A DNA stretch of 64,000 bases. It comes from Dryas octopetala. Its lineage: Eukaryota; Streptophyta; Magnoliopsida; Rosales; Rosaceae. The stretch is taken from the NCBI GenBank assembly GCA_963921425.1, contig OY992834.1:13456164-13520163 (forward strand), in the 5' to 3' direction. The notes beneath the pieces are model-generated. The model was not told the origin of the DNA. It saw only the letters and a list, made by a program, of their open reading frames with translations, and searched no databases. Each line of letters starts with the position of its first letter. Position 1 is the first letter of the stretch. Made by a program: the position numbers and the translations under genes. This document shows, one piece after another, positions 46,130 to 57,200 of this stretch.

Positions 46130-47870
46130 TTATGATTTTTTTTTATTAAATTTGGATATTAATTTAAATTATTAAAAAATATTAAATATGGGGCTTATTT
46201 TAAAGATTCCATTGAGATAATTTCAATGGTATAATTTTTGAAATAAATAAACTTAATAATTTTAATTTGTAAGAGAATATATGAAAATATTAAAAACATA
46301 TAGCTATTGACTTGAACCATTGTAAACAAAACATCTTAAGTCAAGTCAATAATTGACATAAGTTAAAATGGGGGTCAATTGACTTGTATTGACATGCCAG
46401 TTGACACTTAGCATTGCACATACCTCACTTCACATGTGTTATCGTGCGTGTCAATAGGTATTTTTAAATAAAAATAATAATAAAGGGAGGCCATTTTTGC
46501 ATTATACTTTTCTCCTTTAATTTACACTCCTAATTTTTTTTATTCTTTATATTTTTCATTACCCGTATTCCTCAGTCTACCCTTTTATCTGTCACATTCT
46601 CTCACCTCATAATCAATAAAATAAACTCCCCTCAAAGCGACCACAATTCCTACCATCCCCAAACATTATTCTTCCTACATTGCCTTCGTCTGCAAATATC
46701 CATATCTTCATATTCTCATCGTCAAAAGCTGCTTATACCCACTAAATCTAGTAACAAATCAATACACTTATTACATTCACACTTTTGGGTTTGATTTGTT
46801 ACCAAAGTTATTAAGACTACCACCCACTGAAAATTGGCGTATGAGGTGCTTTGGCTATATGCCAAAGTTTTAGAGCAACTTAATATAATGGAACTTTAAG
46901 GAACGTAACTGATTTGTTATTATTGTCTTTGTTGTTACACAAAATTCGATTGGTAGCAGGATCCAGACCTCGGTACGCTCCGACTGGCTTGGGTCAATGG
47001 TCCGCCTATTGATCCTGCAAATAAAGAAAGTTGATCAACCTCGGGGTCACTTAGTCATTGATGTGGTACCGGTCAAGTGGTGGTCTCCGATGGTTAAGTC
47101 ATCTTAAGATAAAAATGAGATAATCAGTTTAGTATAACCAAAATGTACTTACATATGTGAACAATTGATAGTACTATTTATGGTACTGGTGTTGGTTACA
47201 CCCCCTCATGTGGACAAGTGGGTGAACCTATTGTTGACACGTGAAAGATGGTTGAGGTGCTTTGTACAGGTTGACCCATTTGGGTTTGGATAATCCAGTG
47301 GGTAGTTCTCTTGGGAATGTGGTTCGGTTATCGGTCCTGCCGGTAGGTCACCAACCATCCATTTAAAAAGGTGAATTTTGGGACTAAACAATAAGGTCGC
47401 CCGTCGAGATGGATTTCTTGGGGCATATGGTCGGCAGTCTAGTCGTGTACCGAGTATGTATCAACAGTCTCAATTGAATATGTCTTGGGATGACTGACTT
47501 TCCAATTGCATCAGTTACAAAAGCAACTCCATCATTGGTGAAAATGTTTTCAATTGCTCTTACATGTTGGTGAAGGCTTTCGTTGAGATGCGTATCATGA
47601 GCAATATCTTTCAATGTTAATAAGTAATGAAACTAGCTAGTCTTCTTTGATCTGGTTAGGATGTTGCTTCTTTATTTTGTTAAAAAATCCAATCTTTTCT
47701 CTTGATCAAATAAAAAATATAAATCAATTGAAATAGGAGTTAATTCTCTTGGTTTGGGAGGGCCATAGTGTGGGTCATGTTTGGTGCGGCGCGAATCAGT
47801 GCTGCATTTATGGAAAAGTTAGATGTTAGTAATGAGAGAAGTAGGGAGAAAATGGTTTGAAAATAGTTTT
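46130..47870. other. Repetitive intergenic DNA
   Basis: The stretch 46960-47110 (CCAGACCTCGGTACGCTCCG, GGTCAAGTGGTGGTCTCCG) is richer in GC and resembles LTR-type repeat DNA. On the minus strand 47614-47384 an open frame of 76 codons (MKDIAHDTHLNESLHQHVRA at its start) is followed by another at 47391-47206; together they may be a frameshifted remnant of something, not recognised. Confidence 0.35.
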
Positions 47871-47872
47871 CT

Positions 47873-48370
47873 AGAAAACTTGGCTCGAGCCACGTACTTT
47901 TGGCAGAATATTCAATGTTGTTTATGGAAAAGTTGGCTCAAGTCACTTTTGGCTGAAAGTTCAATTTTGTTTCTGGAAAAGTTGGGTCGAGCCACTTTAG
48001 GCAGAAACTTTCAGACGCGCATAAGACTTTAAATCTTCTTGTTTTTACGTTTCTAGCTGACGTACTCTTTAGGGTCATTTATGCATTTATTAGTCCCCTA
48101 ATAATAGTAGGAAACTTATTTACTTTCCTAATCAATTTGTTAAAGTTTTCTTAGTATTTAAATACTGTTATGCGTTGTATTCGATGGTGAATGGTGATTA
48201 ATAAAAATTGTGACTTTTCTCATAATTCTTTCTACCAACTTAGCATACTGTGGGATCAACAACGCATAGAGTCTTTTTTCCTTGGCTATTCTTGTTCTTG
48301 AGAATCAACAAGGATTAAGGTTGGTTTCGTTCGTGTCTTCTACCCATTTCTTATCACGCGCTGCATCAAC
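47873..48370 (+). mobile_element. LTR-like remnant with GGCTCGAGCC words
   Basis: Three tandem units of 51-53 bases (starting 47873, 47926, 47977) each hold GAAAA(C/G)TTGG(C/G)TC(G/A)AG(C/T)CAC, whose core TGGCTCGAGCCA is a perfect palindrome in the first copy. They are followed by a TATA-like AGTATTTAAATACTG (48157) and a leader-like stretch to about 48370. The same order (palindromic words, TATA, leader) is seen at 16916-17745. No partner LTR found. Confidence 0.45.
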
Positions 48371-48733
48371 GTTTCTCCTCTCAAAAACCCCTCCCATTTT
48401 TTCATGTATTTGGTTGTAGAAACCCTAAATTTGAAGGGAGAAACACTAATTAATTAGGTCCATATGATTGTGAGAAGAGAAAGTGAAAAAGGCCGGAAGA
48501 ATATGAGAGGAATGGGTAGAGGAGAAATATAGTTTGTGAGTGAGAATAGAGGAAGAAGATGAAGGAATGGTGAATTTAATTAAAAGGGGGTAGACTTGGA
48601 AATATGGTGATTAAACATATAAAATGTAATTAAAAAATTAGAGGTAGTGCAAAAGTATAAAAATAGAGCGTGAAAATTGCCTCCCATAATACAGTACTAA
48701 ATTGGAGAAAGATGAAAAGAGAGAAAGAACCAT

Positions 48734-48738
<5 letters not shown>

Positions 48739-48793
<55 letters not shown>
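48739..48793 (+). repeat. GA microsatellite
   Basis: About 27 GA units. Confidence 0.95.
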
Positions 48794-48796
<3 letters not shown>

Positions 48797-48954
48797 GGTA
48801 TTGGGTGGAAACATAAACTATAGTTAGTGGGTGAATATATTAGCTAGTTATTGTGTTATTTTATTTAAGTGACTTTTTATTATTTTAACCTCTTTAAATA
48901 AAGTTTTATTTTTTAATAGATTTGTTTAACAAAGGGTATTTTAGGTTAACTCAA

Positions 48955-49155
48955 TTTGGGGTAGGCCAATTGGCCAAGCAGTTGTGCTCCCCCCACTTCA
49001 TCGGGTTTTGATCCCCCCTGTAGGCCTCTTTCCCTGATGTCGACACACGTCTCCCCTTCTCTTCCTCCTTCGACCACCCTTTCCCCTCCATCGATCACCA
49101 CTCGCTCCCCATCTTCTTTATCTATTTCTCTTTCTATTGCTCCAACATAGACCAT
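48955..49155 (+). mobile_element. Possible SINE head
   Basis: TGGCCAAGCAG (about 48968) matches the RNA polymerase III A-box consensus at every position, and GGTTTTGATCC follows about 30 bases later as a weaker B box. No A-rich tail or target duplication is seen, so this is only suggestive. Confidence 0.35.
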
Positions 49156-49299
49156 ATTAGGTGACTGATGAAAGACAGATCAAGGGCAGGGGGTTGAGGG
49201 GGTCGCTAATGGACCAGTGCTAGCTACAAGGGAGACGCTGGTAGAGGGAGGCTAGGAGTGGTCGGCTCGTCCCTCTTTCTTGCTTTTTCTTTCTTAGTT

Positions 49300-50670
49300 T
49301 TAAAGAAAGAAAATATAATTTTTTAGGGTTATTTTTTTGATATTTATAAATATGGTTGGGTGTGCAGAAAATTTTTCCTAGGTATAATTAGGTGAGTATA
49401 GCAAACACCTTGTGGGAAGAAATGGATAACTTGTTTGATCGACCTTGATAAATTTTCCACCTCTTAGCATCTCAAACATCATTTCATGTTATTAGGTGAT
49501 TTTTTATCCAAATTAGGTAGCAGATGATGTGTCAGTTGTTAATTGTTATAATAATTGATGTAAAAAGTGTAACCACCACCTACACTGCGTGGTTTAATTA
49601 TGTGGTCCAATAATGTGGTACTTTTAGTATTACTCCCTTTTGTTGAGTAAAAACCCCATGTTTGGCGTGTTTGCATATTTCGAATAATTTTCAATTGTGG
49701 AGCATTGAAGCGTGGTATGTACGTGTGGAGAGAAGAGTTAAATGGTAGAATATCTAAGAAGATGTGCATGAGTTCATGTACCGGTATTAGGAGTGCAATT
49801 TCAATTGGAAAATCCAATTCTGGTCGATTTCGATATGAAATTCCAATTTTGGCATTACCAAAATCAATGCCGAAATTCGAAAATCTGAAAAATATTGGAT
49901 ATATTGGAAATAGAATCGATCTTTTGTAAATTCTAATCCAATTCGAATTAAATATGATCCAAAAAATTAGGAAACTTTCCGTAGGCATTCGAAGATTTGA
50001 TCTTTTGCTATATGTTTCATAATTTCTTATTTGTTTCAAATATACACATACATATACACTAAAAAAGAAGACTAATACTATTCATATAATTATATGTGTA
50101 AAATCTAAATATTTGTGTATCATATAAAGATGAGTGTTAATGAAGTAATGAACACACACGCACGCACACACACATATATTTTGGGTATATGTGTGTTTGT
50201 TATATTCAAACAGATATTCAGGTGGAGCCTTAACCCGACACAAGATGAGACCCTATTAGGATAGTGGGAAAATTAGTCTGCCCAACATATGTTGTCAACC
50301 AAAAAGGAGAAATTCCCATGCATGGTTTAAGGTTATGCATCTATATATGTATCTATAGCTATTGGTTTGGTAGAAAATATGAAAATGTGAGAATTCCGAA
50401 TTATTTTTTAAAAATTCTGAATTATGAACTGAAAATTCTGGTTATTTTTTTCAATCATATCTCTTTTCGGTCTTTTGATTTCATTTGTATTTATTTTGTT
50501 TCTATTATGTTTATACCCGTTTTTGACACCTCATGATTTAAGCCGTTGAATGGAGATTTTATGGATTTTTGAGAAAAATATGGGAGAAATTATGATAATT
50601 ATAATTAATTATCTTGGACGTCAATCGGTGATTGGTGCATAAAAAATTAAAAATAATTAAAACGGAACCA
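49300..50670. other. Intergenic DNA, no gene supported
   Basis: The 166-codon minus-strand frame 49539-50039 covers an AT-rich stretch with repeated CCAATT/GGAATT words and has no recognisable motif; I do not call it a gene. A short ACACAC run is at 50152-50173. Confidence 0.45.
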
Positions 50671-50674
50671 ATAT

Positions 50675-50956
50675 ATGCATTCTTCTACGTTATATATGAA
50701 TCAGAAAATGAAAGGAATGACATGTAGTTGGAGTGGAATAGTGTTGCCTGTGTTGCTATGGAATCACTATATATTCTCATTGTTTTGTTTGGTTATAGAT
50801 CTAGCTGGATGGTTTAGAATTAATAAAATTGATAAAGTAGTAGGTGCAGTCAGCATATCCTGGATTTTCAGTGGTTGCGAGGCTGCCATTGATAATGCCT
50901 TCAAGAGAAAAATTGCGAAACACATGCAGGGAGAAAGAAAGATTTCCAAACTGTAA
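50675..50956 (+). pseudogene. Possible gene fragment, unrecognised
   Basis: The frame contains DLAGWFRINKIDKVVGAVSI followed by SWIFSGCEAAIDNAFKRKIA, which has the texture of a real membrane-associated protein (aromatic-rich helix then a charged amphipathic end) and ends in a normal stop. I cannot name the family. It is followed by the TRIM-like remnant at 51043-51375. Confidence 0.3.
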
Positions 50957-51042
50957 AGCTAGTTCTCTCGATATATGATCGATATACCTTCACGTATACG
51001 TATCAAGAGGATAAGACATGAGAATTGCAGTGTTGTGAGTAG

Positions 51043-51375
51043 AGCTCTGATACCATGAAAGGAAATGAGATTTGAGAGAAAGTGAAAAACTATTTTATAA
51101 ATTTTTTTTTAATGAATTTTCTGGTTTGACTCACACTTACATGTGTATATATATAATGTAACCCTCTGTAACTAAACTACTCTAGGAAAGCTGTTATGCA
51201 TGTAGCTGTACATAACTGACTTCGATTAGGTTAGATATAGTGGCTAGGATGTACAGAAACTCATCATGTGAAGTGTGAACCTAGCCTACTCTATCATTAC
51301 ATGTAAGTAGTGTAAGTCCAACCAGAAAATAATTAATTTCTTCACTTTCTCTCTAGTCTCATTTCCTTTAAAAAT
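51043..51375 (-). mobile_element. LTR/TRIM remnant with initiator-Met primer site
   Basis: On the minus strand, TTTCCTTTCA ends an LTR-like stretch and TGGTATCAGAGC (51054-51043), the canonical initiator tRNA-Met primer site, follows at once. The block 51057-51089 and the block 51340-51372 are inverted copies (AGGAAATGAGA, GAGAGAAAGTGAA). A single LTR plus primer site is visible; no second LTR in direct orientation was found. Confidence 0.5.
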
Positions 51376-51379
51376 TGAG

Positions 51380-53125
51380 TATTCTTATTCCAATGTTTGG
51401 AATGTTAGTTAAGGGTTAGAAAGGAATCATAAGTTCATAATCCTCTAAATCTCATAGTTATTCTATGAAAATAGAATTTATCAGAATTTAGAGTGATTTC
51501 ACATTCTTACTCCCAATTAGATATTTACGAGGACTTTTAAATCTGTGGGTGTTGCACATAGATTTCTACTCAAAACAGTATTGTATTAAAAAGTAACTCT
51601 GATAAATTTCGTAATGAAATGTGTTACACTTGTTAAATATGTCATTATGTGAATGTACACACCTTTTTATTTTGACTTTGTGCATGTACACACTTTTTAT
51701 TTTTTGGCCCCTTGCATGTACACACTTTTTATTTTTTTGGCCTCGCATGTACACAGTTAATTAAGTAATTGATAAGTTTGTCATAAATCCACATTAATTT
51801 TCGGATTTCATTTAAAATCTGAGTGAGTTAAGTTTATGGAAAGTATTTTATGTCACAAGAGTCTTTGTCTATACCAATGGCCCAATAAAACTATAAAAGT
51901 TAGTTTTTGGTCAAAGAGTTTCTATCTGTTTCCCTAATTTAAGTTTTAAACAGTTAGTCGACATCTGCAGCCTACAGCCTTGAGACAATGAGGTTGAGTT
52001 TTAATTTTATTGAACTCCCTTGTCACTGTTTGACAAAAAATAAAAAGTAGAATGAAAGAAGAATTGCCTTATCACTATGATGTCATATATACAATTCAAA
52101 AACTGAAAAGATGTTCCTTCCCACTCATAACATATTCTACTTTTGCATGAACATTAATTAAAAGCTAATTTCACACCTTTAACTTTTTATCCAGTTAATT
52201 AATTCTTAATATATGGTAGGTTTCCTCATGCAATTCCCAGGAAGCTTCGTTTGCCATATTTGTGATTAAACATGATACTTTTTTTTTTTGGGTCACTGAA
52301 ACATGATACTTTTAAAGTCAAACATTATGTATGCATAATAAGTAGCTTTTATCTTCTGAGGTTGTTTATGTCGAGTTTACACTAAAAGAATAAAAGCAGA
52401 TAATAGGTAACATTTCAAGATAAAGTTAATTGCTAGATGGTTTATTATACACCTCAGATGGTAGTACATGAATTATTCTATGCATGCATATATATATATA
52501 TATTTTGCATTTCCCTCTCACAACATTTATCAAAGTTATATTGTCATGTACCACCCTTATATTACTAATTTATTAGAGAGAGCTACATTGTACTCGAAGT
52601 ATATATACACGATCGAAAAGAAAAAGAAAAGAAATGTGCACCTAGCTATAACATAATTGTTCATCTTTTTACGCATGAACAAATATTTATAAAATAATCT
52701 GAAACTCAGACTGCACTGTAGAAGTAGCTTAATTTAGTGGAAAGTTTTTGAAAAATATTTTTTCAATTTATAATTGCCACATTTTTGTGATCGATTTTTT
52801 ACTTGAATAAATCCCTGTATAATACATTAGAAAAATATGGTAGTAGTTTTTTTTTTTTTTGTAAAGCTATAACAAGGCAGAATAGTGTTGTTTTGGAAGA
52901 AAATGAAACCACTTAAAAAAAATGTTAGGTAGATTCAAGAAAAGGTATTAAGTTGAATCCCACTGAAAGATTTCGAATTTTTTCTTTTTGGGGAAGTCAT
53001 CTAAGGACTTCTTGCTTCTGCAAAATTGCATTAAATGTCAATTTTTGCTCCAGATACTTTACATTAATTACTACAAAATAGGTGGCATACCCATTTGCGA
53101 TGGCTTTCGTAGTATGTCTTCTCTT
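51380..53125. other. Upstream intergenic region of the response-regulator gene
   Basis: AT-rich, no gene. Three short copies of a unit with CATGTACACAC.TTTTTATTTT lie at 51650-51740. Confidence 0.45.
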
Positions 53126-53129
53126 CACC

Positions 53130-53183
53130 CATTATATATATGCGGTTCAACCTGTACTAGAAATGAATAAAACTACTAGACAC

Positions 53184-53250
<67 letters not shown>
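53130..53250 (+). promoter_or_regulatory. TATA box and CT tract of the response-regulator gene
   Basis: ATTATATATATGC at 53131-53143 is a plausible TATA box. About 31 uninterrupted CT units (53189-53250) follow and would lie in the 5' UTR, 160 bases before the start codon. CT-rich leaders are common in plant genes; here the tract is exceptionally long and should vary in length between individuals. Confidence 0.5.
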
Positions 53251-53251
<1 letters not shown>

Positions 53252-53408
53252 GCTCCCTCTCTCTCACTCTCTCTTTTACTCACTTTCACTCTCTACCGGC
53301 CAGCAGCTTGCAATGACCATATAACTTTCTTTGAATTCTCTCCTCTGATACATATATACACACCTTAATTATAGTATCTGCCATTAGAGACTCGAGGTTT
53401 GTTTAAAT

Positions 53409-54187
53409 ATGGGAGGTGGTGATATGGAGGAACTTATGCATGGCCAAGCTCTCATGAACGCAGCCAACTCTCCCATCAAACTTCGTATACTTGTTATTGA
53501 CAATGACACTAATTTTCTTGCACTAATCTCTGGATTTCTTAACTTGTTAAGACATGAAGGTACCTATTCTAAGGCACAGCCTTCTTTTTCATGATTTCTT
53601 ATATGCATTAGTAAGATATGACTAGAAAATAGAAAAGGAAAACAATTACATTGTTCTTGTAAGCAATTTTCTCTCCAAGCTAGCTATACGTATATTTTAT
53701 GGAGAAAAAAATCAATTTTGATGACTTTGAAAAGATCAAAGCTCAAAAAAAATTTCTCATCATCACTTAAAATATTTGTAAGCAAAGAAAAGTAAGTGAT
53801 ATATAAAGTTTTTCCCTCTTTTCGTTGATTTTTCTAGTGATCCAAACACCATCTTTAAGTTTTTCAAGTTCTTGCATACATGATCGAGTACAATTTGGAC
53901 AGATCTTTGCATTCAACTTTGTAATTCATGTTAATCCATCCATGCACTTCTTTCATTCTAATTAGTTAATCTGAGAGCTCGATCTAGCTTTTCTATAAAA
54001 AATAAAAATAAAATCGAGAACTTCATTCCCAAATTTCTATTGGAGTTACAAAATCTTTTTTTCATTAGCAACTAGATAATGTTTAGTTTTTTTTCCTGTT
54101 ATGGCCTTTTTTTTCTTTTTTTAGCCCTTCTATTTCACTCACTCAATCAAATTCAGAAGCCAGGCCGGAGTTGGATTGTTTAGCTCC

Positions 54188-54234
<47 letters not shown>

Positions 54235-57200
54235 CATTTATACATTTTCCTTTCATTTTCCAAATTTTGATTGTCACTCAGTCAATCGAAGTCAGAAGCC
54301 AAGACTAGGATTTTTGAACTTCATGATCTCTCTCTTTCTCTAGATCTCCCTCTCGATCTTTCTCTCTATCATTCATTTATACAATTTCTTTTATTTTTTC
54401 AAATTATGATTATATCTTGAATAATCGATCTGTACTTAGGCGGTTCTTTTTCAAATGAACCCTAACTTAATTATTAATGTTTACATGAATATAACTTTTG
54501 ATATTATTTAGGTAGCTAGTTGAATTTGTACGTATTGACTAGTATTCTTGTCTTATTCTTTAATTTTGTACAGATGAAATAAGGTTTATTGATGGATATT
54601 CGTGTATACAATTAAGATTTTTTTATGTTATTAGTGAAATAATTTTATTACGTACGTACGTTTGCGCGCTATTGCATGATCGTCAACGGTGTTTGATTTA
54701 TGCTTATTTTTCTTTAATTTAACATAAGTGCCGATTGTTTGGAATTAATTAATGAGTATCTTCAAAATCCTTATTAACCAAGGTTCACATATCTTCATTG
54801 ACTCAATTTATAATGTGGTCTATGTTTGTATAATATTGTTGTGGTAAGATAATCATTCTTTTGCACTATATATGTTTCAGTTGTGACATATAGGAATCCA
54901 ATCCAAGCTTTATCTGGTCTTCGGACTAGCACAACCTATTTTGACCTCGTTATGACTGACGTTTATCTGCCTGAGATGGATGGATTTGAAGTACACAAGA
55001 AAATTAAAGAAGAATTTAGGCTGCCGTTAATTAGTGAGTCAATTCAATTTAGTATAATCTCATTTCTTATATATATATATACACGTACATATTTATGTAT
55101 CATATCCAAAGTGCATGTAGTTAATTGATTTGTGGCACATTTTTTTTTATATATTTTCTTACCGGCCTGTCCATGACTTCTAACTAAGTGTCCTTGCGGT
55201 AAAAGAGTTATAGGTCAGATTAATTCAAATCTAATTGAAAACGAAAAGTATATCCTTTCTAATTAACTTGAAGCTTGGCGAGCCTTTTGATAGCAAACAT
55301 TTGTTGACACACTATATCTTTTACTGACATTAGTGGTTGTTTCCTTTGGGTTCTTTGCCATTTTAAAGAGAAAGGATTTTGTTTTGTTTTTTGTTTTCAT
55401 TTTTTAGATTGGTATAGGGTTTTGGAGATTTGCGGGTTAGGGTTTTTAGCCTTCTAGTAAATTTAACTGAAAATTGGGGTTGAAGCTCTCTCTAACGCCA
55501 TAATTTCTCTCTTTTCTTTAGCCTTTGTTATGATAGGATATACATTTTAAAAATTAGACCATGAGAATCTCTTGACATTGTATTACATCTAAGGCTATCG
55601 ATTCATAACACATTAAAGCCGTTACTTTTTTCTACTGATTTAGCACCTCATTTCAATTTGATGAATGTAGTATGATTTTAAAGGGAAATCTATATATTTT
55701 GCCATTCATATTTGCAAAGTATATGATGTCTGAGAGATACCCATATACCCAATTATATCATTCATTAAAACATATATTTTCCTTTTCTAATGCTACATTA
55801 TTTAATTAATTAGTTCATATATGTATGTATGTACCTATGTATATATGTATGCACTGGTCATATCTTTGACTGATCATGACTTGGTATTCGAATGCAGTGG
55901 TTTCGGAGGAAGACAGAGAGAGTATCATACTAAAGGCTCTAAAGGAAGGTGTTGCACATTATATAGTGAAACCAGTTTGCTTTAATGACGTGAAAAACCT
56001 GTGGCAATTTGTTGTGACAGCCAATGGGGGAAGAAGGTTTTCTAATATTGTTGAGGGGATAGCAAGTATTGGGGGAGGGGAATCACCATCATGTGGGGCA
56101 ATATCTTACGATCAGGGTATGATAGCTGCATCATCCACTAAAAATGGTGAGACTGAGAAAGATGATGATGATGATGAAAATGAAAAAAAGAAGAGAAAAA
56201 GATCAACAAATGAGGAAGGCAAAGCTCCTGCTGCTCCAAAAAAACCCAAGGTCATCTGGACATGTCCACTTCAAGCTCGGTTTCTGGAAGCTGTTCATAT
56301 TATAGGCCTTGAAAGTACGTAAGAGTTCAAAATTTGGCCATAGGGTTTTTTTAGATAATTAAGGAATTAACTAACTAATTACCAATTGCATGATTACTAT
56401 TATTTTTCGCTTAGCTCGATTTGCCTTGCTAATTAACAACTAAATTCTAGAGGTTATTGTTTATTAATTTATTGATTTTCAATGTGTTCAGGGGCTGTTC
56501 CAAAAAGAATTCTTGAGGTCATGAATGTGGGAGGGTTAACTAGAGAAAATGTAGCCAGTCATTTGCAGGTTTGTTTTTATATATTGAAATACAAATTTAA
56601 CTCAAAAGCTTAAGCTATTAGTTTGAAATTAAGGTTTCATAAGTTTATCATACTTATATTGGATACTTAGCTCAACTAATGTGAGACTAACTCCTAATGA
56701 TGGAACATATGAACATGATTGTTTTTTCTTTTGTTTTTCAGAAATATCGACTGTTCTTAAAGAAAATTGCAGCGAAGATTGCAGGAAGCAAATCGTCTGT
56801 CGAAAAATCCCGGTACTCAAGGTTTGAATTTGGACAAAGAAGATCCATATTTCAACAACCAAGATTCGGAGCCAATCTCAGTTCGCTTAATCTGAATGCT
56901 GCTTCAATCCTCAATACTCGTCCTGGGATTCGTGCTAATGACCACGAAGCCTCCTGCAGCAACTCCGCTCCCAGATTTGAATATGCCAGGCAACCATATC
57001 AGCAGCCTTTTATGAGCAACACAAACCCTTTCCAGCCTGTAGCCAATTACTCATCAGTGAATGGAATATTTCAACCAGACAATAATGCTCAAAGAAATTG
57101 GACCAATTTTGTAGCTGGAGATGTTCCATATGGCCTTGGGAGCAATGTTACAAATGGACTTGCCAATAATTTTGGTGCAAACCCAATGCAGATGTACCAA

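Noticed and set aside
49539..50039. 166-codon minus-strand frame
   Set aside because: Long but built on AT-rich repeated CCAATT-type words, with Ile/Phe/Asn-rich peptide and no motif or splice support.
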